Shown: piece after piece, positions 18,301-23,486 of the stretch
How the letters are laid out: every line of letters starts with the position of its first letter
Numbering within the stretch: the first letter of the stretch is position 1
Assembly: GCA_036897485.1 (NCBI GenBank)
Contig: JAYMTF010001423.1
Coordinates: 1-23,486 of the forward strand
DNA from: Pelargonium nanum
Taxonomy: Eukaryota; Streptophyta; Magnoliopsida; Geraniales; Geraniaceae
DNA length: 23,486 nt
Direction of reading: 5' to 3'
Made by a program: the position numbers and the translations under genes
Notes under the pieces: model-generated
The model's input: only the letters and a program-made list of their open reading frames with translations
What the model was told of the DNA's origin: nothing
The model's database searches: none

Positions 18301-18392
18301 GAGAGAGGTCGCAATGTGCAATTGAGAGAGAGAAGTGGTGGTGATGTTGATGGTTTGGGAGAGCACAACAGAGGTCGAAGCAGAACCTCCAT
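12331..18392 (-). CDS. PRFB1: Peptide chain release factor 2, plastid (PRFB1/HCF109 type), 7 exons, complete
   Basis: Class I release factor that ends plastid translation at UGA/UAA; the Arabidopsis homologue HCF109 is also needed for stability of UGA-containing plastid mRNAs. Exons, in transcription order: 18392-18239, 17954-17883, 16657-16437, 16122-15919, 14199-13984, 12951-12765, 12632-12331; all GT-AG, phases closing at 451 aa plus TAG (HCF109 is about 456). Residues 1 to about 55 are Ser/Leu/Pro-rich, few acidic, and look like a transit peptide. Next come an N-terminal helical region (FYTLRKEVE...), the conserved [18 protein letters not shown], the stop-codon-reading tripeptide S280-P281-F282 (RQSPFNSKG) and the catalytic G326-G327-Q328 ([12 protein letters not shown]). 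Both functional tripeptides are kept, which argues against PrfB3, the plant paralogue that lost them. There is no in-frame UGA or frameshift site as in bacterial prfB. Exon 2 has two in-frame acceptors 12 bases apart. Confidence 0.94.
13476..13648. mobile_element. Degenerate Stowaway MITE in PRFB1 intron
   Basis: The left end atccctacatcccaaaataa and the right end acttactttgagatggagggag are inverted relatives of the TA-CTCCCTCCATCCCAAAATAAGTG Stowaway terminus. At 173 bp it has the usual size. The left flank keeps TA (13474-13475) and the right flank now reads AA. It lies in the intron between the exons ending at 13984 and starting at 12951. Confidence 0.65.
14391..14490 (-). mobile_element. 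5'-truncated SINE, copy B, with perfect 16-bp target duplication
   Basis: A 68-bp insert (14407-14474) is bounded by two exact copies of GATGAGGCGAATTATT (14391-14406 and 14475-14490). On the minus strand the insert has a Pol III B box GGTTCGAGCC, a tail with gttacgcatgctgat, and then an A-rich (aaaat)n end. This is the hallmark of LINE-machinery retroposition. The body matches copy A at 4153-4248 but lacks the A-box half, so it is 5' truncated. It lies in a PRFB1 intron. Confidence 0.85.
14575..15115. repeat. Possible degenerate MITE-like repeat in PRFB1 intron
   Basis: AT-rich stretch with recurring short phrases such as 'gtgttgga', 'aaacatgttagttgtg', 'aaacgtgttagatgtg' and 'cgtgttcatgttgatcc', of the kind seen in widespread plant 'cgtgtcgtgt' repeats. 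Ends and target duplication could not be fixed. The following 800 bases up to the next exon at 15919 show nothing I recognise. Confidence 0.3.
17253..17595. mobile_element. Foldback MITE in PRFB1 intron 2
   Basis: The ends are inverted copies: gggttaaactaaccattgat on the left, and on the right the complement of atcgattataacattaaccc. The arms repeat 'tgatcctccaactat' three times on the left and its complement on the right. The 343-bp element is flanked by an exact 8-bp duplication TTTTTAAA (17245-17252 and 17596-17603). It has the same overall design as the elements at 1364 and 21191. An 8-bp duplication fits hAT; 8-9 bp would also fit a worn Mutator-type copy. Confidence 0.7.
17691..17840. 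repeat. Direct duplication of 75 bp near the PRFB1 exon 2 donor
   Basis: Copies at 17691-17765 and 17766-17840 share 'atcaaccaagaattaacata' and the following ctaatagcatacaaa, with few differences. The second copy ends about 40 bases from exon 2. It is young judged by its similarity and lies entirely in the intron. Confidence 0.85.
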
Positions 18393-18640
18393 GGCTATGG
18401 AGGTAACGTCACCTAATCCACACAAACTATTTATGGATAAAAACACTGCTTCGTCTCAGTACCTCCCAAAGGTATTTAGGAGGGTACATTATTTGGTTAA
18501 AATTGACATCCTAATTTATTCAAAATACAGTTTAGCAAATGAGAATTCCACAGAGAATTTGAGCTAAGAATATGTGAACTACACTAATGAAATTTATGAT
18601 TTTTTTTTTTAAAAAAAGGTTTATATCTCGTATCTTTAAA
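18393..18640. other. Presumed PRFB1 promoter region
   Basis: DNA immediately upstream of the release-factor ATG at 18392 (minus strand). Beyond a T11-A7 homopolymer junction near 18600-18617 no clear promoter element stands out. The TATA-like ATAAATAG (18434-18427, minus strand) is too close to the ATG to serve it. Confidence 0.4.
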
Positions 18641-19860
18641 GGTGTATATACTCGTAAAATTAAGATGTAGGGGCAGCATGTTACCTTGTAATCGGTTGTC
18701 GGGAATAGTAAGTGGATTTTACTAATGTCATGACCTCAAATTATGATTTTGTACATACCACTTAATGATATCACGGTGATGTGAAAATGGTATCATGAAA
18801 ATGACGTCGTGGCCCATTGATGATGTGTCGATGATGTCACCGTGGTGGGGTCATGATGATGTCACCGTTCTAAAGCCTTTAGGCACTAAGGTTTTGGAGG
18901 TCACCGTGAGACCAAGTTTGGGAGGTCTATGAGGAGGTAACCTATCATACCCACAAAGCGTAGTACGGGTATGATAGGTTACCAATTGGGCGTATCTCAC
19001 TTAAAAAATGGCTAAGACTCAAGTAACTGCAATATCTTAGTGAATCGGGTGACCTAAGATCCAAGGCTCGATTTGGATCAACGTGGTGTACTGCGACTAT
19101 ATAAGGGTTTTGGAAGCGCACCTATAAGGAATGATAGTTCCATGTATTGACTCATGAGGTTTGGACGTCTCATGTGTAGCTTTATGTAGGTGTTTAAGGT
19201 CTATGAGGAGGTCCATGAAGCAATAGAGGTTCCTTTGATAGACTCGCGTAACCTTGAGGTCTTGTGGAGAGGCCCATGATGTGTTGGAGGGGTCCCTAAG
19301 GGATTCACAATTAATGCGACCAAGGTTTTACGAGGGGTGTGAGACTCATTTGCATGTAGCCATGGCTTAGTAGGGGTCATGTGTATATGAGGGGTAAATA
19401 TATGACCATTTGTAAGAGGTCAAGAAGGTGATTTGGTATACGTCCGTCAGTCGTGTTATACAAGTCGACCTCCGAGGGGTTGGAACTAGGTCTCGAAGTA
19501 TTGTGGATGAGTCTGGAGGGGTCACATATGCTAGGGGTGCTTTACGAGGCCCATCTCGGGGCTTGATCTTGTGCAGACGAAGGCAATGAAAACGACTATC
19601 ATGGTGTGTGCTAAGTAGTTGGTAGTGTAATCGTGCCACATCGTGAGTACCAAGCGGACGAGGTGGAAAAGAATATCTACGTGGCCTGCAGACGTGGTAT
19701 GTAAGCTAGCGGTGAGTGGGAGCGTGTAGGCCTCGTGGCAAGCGTGTGAACTGTGTGGGGTCATGTAGTCTCCTTTTAATATATTTTTGGTATTTATGGG
19801 CGTGTACCAATAGGGCATATTGATATTTATTTTAACTCTCTTCACTCAACAAGCGAACGA
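18640..19860. repeat. Unclassified repeat-like intergenic region, GC-richer than its surroundings
   Basis: This 1.2-kb stretch differs in base composition from the AT-rich DNA around it. It carries repeated phrases such as gatgatgtcaccg (18830-18842 and 18855-18867), with further tcaccgt copies, many 'gaggtc'/'ggtctatgagg' phrases, and a ctatataagg motif near 19098. Reading frames in it resemble no protein I know. It may be a remnant of an unidentified LTR-type element, but no termini were found. Confidence 0.35.
18936..18983. repeat. Perfect 17-bp inverted repeat with 14-base loop
   Basis: GGTAACCTATCATACCC (18936-18952) is exactly complementary to GGGTATGATAGGTTACC (18967-18983), with cacaaagcgtagta-type spacer between. 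It would form a stable cruciform or RNA hairpin. No T-tract or gene end is adjacent, so a terminator role is not supported. Confidence 0.85.
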
Positions 19861-20103
19861 TTAACTTGGTGAGAGATTGATAGTGAACCCTCACATGCTT
19901 CAGGGTCTCTTGAAGAAGTTTTACCACTTAGATTTACTGCACACAAAAAAACGCACAATCACCTGATTACCAAGATTGAACTTTCCACAATAAAGCGTCA
20001 CACGAATATTTTGTTGCTAACAAAAATACTCAGAAAACAAAACCGAGCTAAAAAACATGTCACGGAATTAGCTCTCATGTCTACCGACTGAAGCACGAAA
20101 TCC

Positions 20104-20660
20104 TCAAAAAACCTGATTTTTTCCCTGCACTCTATGATAAGAAATTGGAGAGGATGAGAAGAACAATACGACATAAAATAACTGAGATATCAATAGCATT
20201 AAACTCAAAAATGACCAAAGGGCATTTAAGCTTAATTCCCAGTAAAACTGCATCCCGAAAAGCATGAAACTCAGCACTGATGCTATCAGGCCATCCCACA
20301 AAACTCGAACAACCTCCCACCCACCTACCACAATGATCTCTAGGCACTACGCCAACATCCATTTGAGTTAATTTTGATCCAAAGATTAGGAGGGGGCCTT
20401 CGACGAATCAAAACATTATTAGACGAGGGAGGAACAAGGGAGTTTTGAGTGAAAAAAGGCAAGCATTACGGTTCAGCCAAACATTCCAACAGCCATAAAT
20501 GAACACTGTATTCCAAGGAATAGAAAGAGGGCCATGAAAGAATCAGAGAGATGATGGTGAGCAAACCATTCAGCAAAAGGAAGCAGAGAATAGACCAAAC
20601 TTCTTTTATATATAAGAGAAAATCTGATAGGCCAAGTTACATATAGCTCTCCCATTTTCT
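20104..20660 (-). pseudogene. Non-LTR retrotransposon (LINE) C-terminal remnant, RNase H-like domain
   Basis: Reading leftward, one frame gives a zf-RVT-like stretch (PFAEWFAHHHLSDSF, then after a frame change WNTVFIYGCWNVWLNRN), then an RVT_3 RNase H-like stretch (GVVPRDHCGRWVGG, DSISAEFHAFRDAVLLGI, LVIFEFNAIDIS). This order is typical of the end of plant LINE ORF2 proteins and of related free-standing genes. At least one frame change and one in-frame stop (in LPRLIMF*FVEG) show that it is dead. It lies about 140 bases downstream of the DCL2 stop on the same strand. Confidence 0.7.
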
Positions 20661-20801
20661 CATATTAGAAAGAAAGTCAAGCTTGAGCCATTGAATTATA
20701 CCCTTGAGGACTCCAGTACATGAATATGCCCAATCCCTTCTACTTAAATATGTGCATAATATAAAAAAGCATGCACATTATCACACTATGTACGTCGATT
20801 A

Positions 20802-23066
20802 TCAATCCGTGGTTAATTTCAAGGACTTGAGAACTTGTTTGCACGCAAGTTTCTTCGCAGTTTTCTTATCTGCGGCTGTAGAGGTATGCTTGTGAATCAC
20901 ACCATTTACTTCAACCTCCACAGTAATTGTACTGACTCCATTGTTTTTGGAGAACACAGGTTTTTTCAAGTTGTAGTTGTTCTTGTGACACAACTCATTC
21001 AACTCTCTCACCGGCTGGAGCTTTAGAGTCTCCGGTGTCACCAAAGGTTCCAAGAGGGGCCGGATACTTTGAAACACTACGTCCTTGTTGTATCCCGAAT
21101 CAACAAATATTGCGCCTGCCAGAGATTCTATTATGTCTCCCAGTACCTGTCACAAATCAGCAAGGATTAAACAATTTATGAAAAAAAATAGGTAAAAGAC
21201 CCTATTTGGTCCCCCGAACTTTGATGTTTTGCCCCAATTTGGTTTTGAACTTTTTTTAAGCAACAATAGTCCCTGAACTTTGGTGTTTTGACCCAAGTTG
21301 GTCCCTGAACTTTGGTTTGACCCAAAATGGTCCCTGAACTTTCAAACATTGACCCAATTTGGTCAAGGGCAATGACCATTTTTGGTCAATATGTGAAAGT
21401 TCAGGGACCATTTCGGTAAAAAAAAAGTTTAGAGACCAAATTGGGGCAAAACACAAAAGTTTAGGGACTAATTTTGGTTTAAAAAAAATTTAAGGACCAA
21501 ATTGGGTCAAAACACTTGAAGTTCGGGGACCAAATTGAGGGTTTTACCAAAAAAATATTAACAAACTAATGCTAAGGCTACTATATAAACAGCATACCTT
21601 TGGAAAAGAAGTCTCGCATTCCCATCCAAAAGTTGTTTGCAAGGATACATTCTCGAATTCATCAACAGTGGCTTTTATGTGCTTGTGGAGCTCGTGAGAG
21701 GCATGGAGGATATGCTTGTGCAGTTTAGCCTTCACAGCAGATTGTGCATAGCAGTCGTTGTTCACTGAAGCAGATCTCATGTCCGTTAACAAACCAGGTG
21801 ACGACCCGGGGTATGTATTATACAGATGAACGGTGATCAGATAGTCCAACACTGAATCCCCAAGGAATTCTAGCCGCTGATAACATCTCGGTATCTCGGG
21901 AAGCATGTAAGAACCATGTGTCAGTGCCTCCACTAGCAAACAAGGGTTGCGGAATGAGTAGTTCAACAAGGACTCCATATGTTTGACATTCACGAGCCTC
22001 TCTGACTGTACCGGGAAGGTCTCATATGGCAAAGTATCAAAATCAACCTGTATGCCAAGCCAATCCATATACAGTAATGCTGCTGTTTCACCACCAGTGC
22101 TCAAAAATGCACCAAGTAATGCCTCAACAACATCAGCAACCGTCTTACTTTTCAAGTTCCTTCTCCCCGTGACATACATTTTTTTAGTACCAGTAACACA
22201 CTCCTCAATTAACGTATAGTTTTCAGATTTATCTCCAGGAATGATCCACTGTTTAGGATCAAAAGATTCATTGCGAATGAAGCCCTACAGTCAACACAAA
22301 CATATTACATTATGACCAGAACCTAGCAAATATTGAAAGATGCAATTGAACTATGAGCAGTAATAGAATAGTAATTTATTCCAATACGATTAGCAACTTT
22401 TGAATTATTCAACGAAAAAATTTACCTGAAGCTTGCGGTCACATCCTAACTTGCGAAGTGCAACATTTGACACTATTTTATCTTTCTTAATACTAAGTAG
22501 GCCTTCATGATGATTTTGATAGGTTTTAAAGAGCTGCTGGCTAGCAGCATATTTGAGAAAAGAGTCTCCCAAAGTCTCGAGTGATTCCAAATGAAATTTC
22601 TCTTGGCACTCTTTTGTAGTGATCGATTCCAAGACCTACGTTCAGAAGAAACAGTAAAAATTTATACAAACTTCACACAAATGTAAATATATTCAATAAT
22701 CAATACTATATAAAACTTAGTGATGCATGAGACTTCAATTCACAACAAAAGGCACATCAATTCTCTCACGATTAGAAAATATCTTAAGTTGACATATATT
22801 GTGTTACCCACCATATTGGCTTGTATGCCCTCTATATTCATAAATAATTTGCAAACAGAGTAAGATTACCTTCAAGGTTGGAACTTTCATATTTTGGATG
22901 CAATGGTCCGTAGGCATCTTTATCAAGTTGATAGCAATGAGCAAAGACTCAATCCGATGCATGATTGACGGCACAAATGAGAAAGAATACACAGTAGAGA
23001 TTGATATTGGAGTCATGATTATGGAGCAAAGTTCAGCCGGCAATTCCACACTTGCATTAGTTGATT
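20802..23066 (-). CDS. DCL2: Endoribonuclease Dicer homolog 2, 3'-terminal four exons (partial)
   Basis: Dicer-like 2 cuts long dsRNA into 22-nt siRNAs for antiviral and transgene silencing. Exons visible, in transcription order: 23066-22870, 22635-22426, 22284-21598, 21146-20802; all GT-AG, about 478 aa ending in TGA. The first exon (ELPAELCSIIMTPISISTVY, VPSIMHRIESLL) precedes RNase IIIa. RNase IIIa follows with signature ESLETLGDSFLKY and its partner VADVVEALLGAF. RNase IIIb has LEFLGDSVLDYL and LGDIIESLAGAIF. A C-terminal dsRNA-binding domain ends with ADKKTAKKLACKQVLKSL. Both catalytic acid sets are kept and no break is seen, so the gene looks functional. The helicase, DUF283 and PAZ domains must lie beyond the right edge. 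DCL2 rather than DCL1/3/4 was chosen from remembered resemblance (FHLESLETLGDSFLKYAAS, NHHEGLLS). Confidence 0.93.
21191..21548. mobile_element. Foldback MITE (MULE-like) filling the last DCL2 intron
   Basis: Inverted termini GGTAAAAGACCC-tatttggtcc and ggaccaaattgaGGGTTTTACC bound two arms of about 170 bases built from repeats of 'ggtccctgaactttggtgtt'. The arms pair with each other over nearly their whole length. An exact 9-bp target duplication AAAAAAATA flanks it (21182-21190 and 21549-21557). A 9-bp duplication plus long inverted repeats indicates a Mutator-type non-autonomous element. It makes up 358 of the 451 bases of the intron 21147-21597. Confidence 0.85.
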
Positions 23067-23486
23067 CTGCAATAAGCACAACTGATCAAATTAACAAGAC
23101 TGCTGAAACTAATGCTCTGTCTACACTTGCAACAACTATGATGAAAGCCAAATATTCCGAACCACCAATGTCAAATTCAGCTTGTGAACAACAAAACACA
23201 CATGTCCAGACTATTCATGACAATGTAGTCACTAAAAAAATGTTAAAATGATCTCACTGAGACATGGAATGCCAGTGTCTGATATTGTTTTGTTAGATCG
23301 TATTCATCTAGTACCCATATTGGAAAACTATTAAGCCTGTAAGGGATCAAACTACGTCAAGTAGTTCTATTCAAAGACAACAAAAAGATTTGGAAAACGA
23401 ATGTGTCGCATGTGTTGAAATAAGGGCAAATTGCAGATAACCCATATGGGGTTATCACTTAAAGCAAATAACACCTTATGGTTCAC
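23067..23486. other. DCL2 intron, with probable transposon end at the right edge
   Basis: Upstream of the first visible DCL2 exon no further exon could be found: the minus frame meets a stop at 23086-23088 just behind the acceptor ttgcag. The last 60 bases contain a near-palindrome gataacccatatggggttatc and the phrase caaataacaccttatgg, which looks like the terminus of a dispersed repeat entering from the right. The plus-strand reading frame at 22898-23251 is antisense to the exon and not supported. Confidence 0.45.

Noticed and set aside
12331..18392. Bacterial-style +1 frameshift site with in-frame UGA in the RF2 gene
   Set aside because: I looked for it in the joined exons; the frame is continuous through all seven exons with no such site.
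18427..18434. TATA-like ATAAATAG on the minus strand as the PRFB1 TATA box
   Set aside because: Only about 35 bases before the ATG, so transcription would start at or near the start codon; a more distant promoter is likelier.
18082..18567. 161-codon plus-strand reading frame rich in Lys, Arg and Glu
   Set aside because: It is antisense to PRFB1 exon 1 and its flanks; the charged composition is the reverse reading of the Ser/Leu-rich transit peptide, with no family resemblance.
19367..19845. Two overlapping minus-strand reading frames of 90 and 104 codons
   Set aside because: They overlap in different frames within repeat-like DNA, and neither resembles a known domain.
22898..23251. 117-codon plus-strand reading frame at the right edge
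   Set aside because: Antisense to a conserved DCL2 exon and its intron; no recognisable protein.

Overview
The window is nuclear DNA from a flowering plant, most likely a eudicot. Three genes have many short exons split by AT-rich GT-AG introns, and each encodes a plant-type protein: a peroxisome-targeted citrate synthase, a plastid-targeted RF2-type release factor and a Dicer-like 2 protein. The sequence between and inside the genes is full of plant transposon debris. I cannot name the species. All exon joins below were worked out by hand from splice signals, reading phase and remembered family conservation, not from transcripts.

Layout. 1-370: terminal part of a foldback transposon. 779-855: short promoter with a G-box and a TATA box. 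956-8467 (+): complete 13-exon citrate synthase gene (506 aa) with an N-terminal PTS2 peroxisome signal. Its intron 1 carries a 339-bp foldback element and its intron 3 carries a 927-bp Stowaway-type element with a SINE inside it. 9002-10113 (-): broken nucleoredoxin/thioredoxin-like pseudogene with an acidic Gly-Asp-His N-terminus. 10327-11690 (-): 3' half of a dead Ty1/copia retrotransposon (RT/RNase H and LTR). About 11690-12075: another foldback element. 12331-18392 (-): complete 7-exon PRFB1/HCF109-type gene (451 aa), whose introns hold a Stowaway MITE, a truncated SINE with a perfect 16-bp target duplication, a 343-bp foldback element and a 75-bp direct duplication. 18640-19860: unclassified repeat-like DNA with a perfect 17-bp-arm palindrome. 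20104-20660 (-): LINE reverse-transcriptase tail. 20802-23066 (-): the last four exons of DCL2 (both catalytic RNase III domains and the dsRNA-binding domain). The rest of DCL2 lies beyond the right edge.

The three genes do not form a pathway. Citrate synthase serves fatty-acid beta-oxidation and glyoxylate metabolism in peroxisomes, PRFB1 ends plastid translation at UGA (and UAA), and DCL2 cuts long dsRNA into 22-nt siRNAs in antiviral and transgene silencing. The most interesting structural point is that the last intron of DCL2 is almost wholly a 358-bp inverted-repeat transposon with a 9-bp target duplication, so the Dicer pre-mRNA carries a long hairpin of the kind Dicers cut. I saw no convincing new protein system; the novelty is in transposon architecture and its possible effect on these genes.
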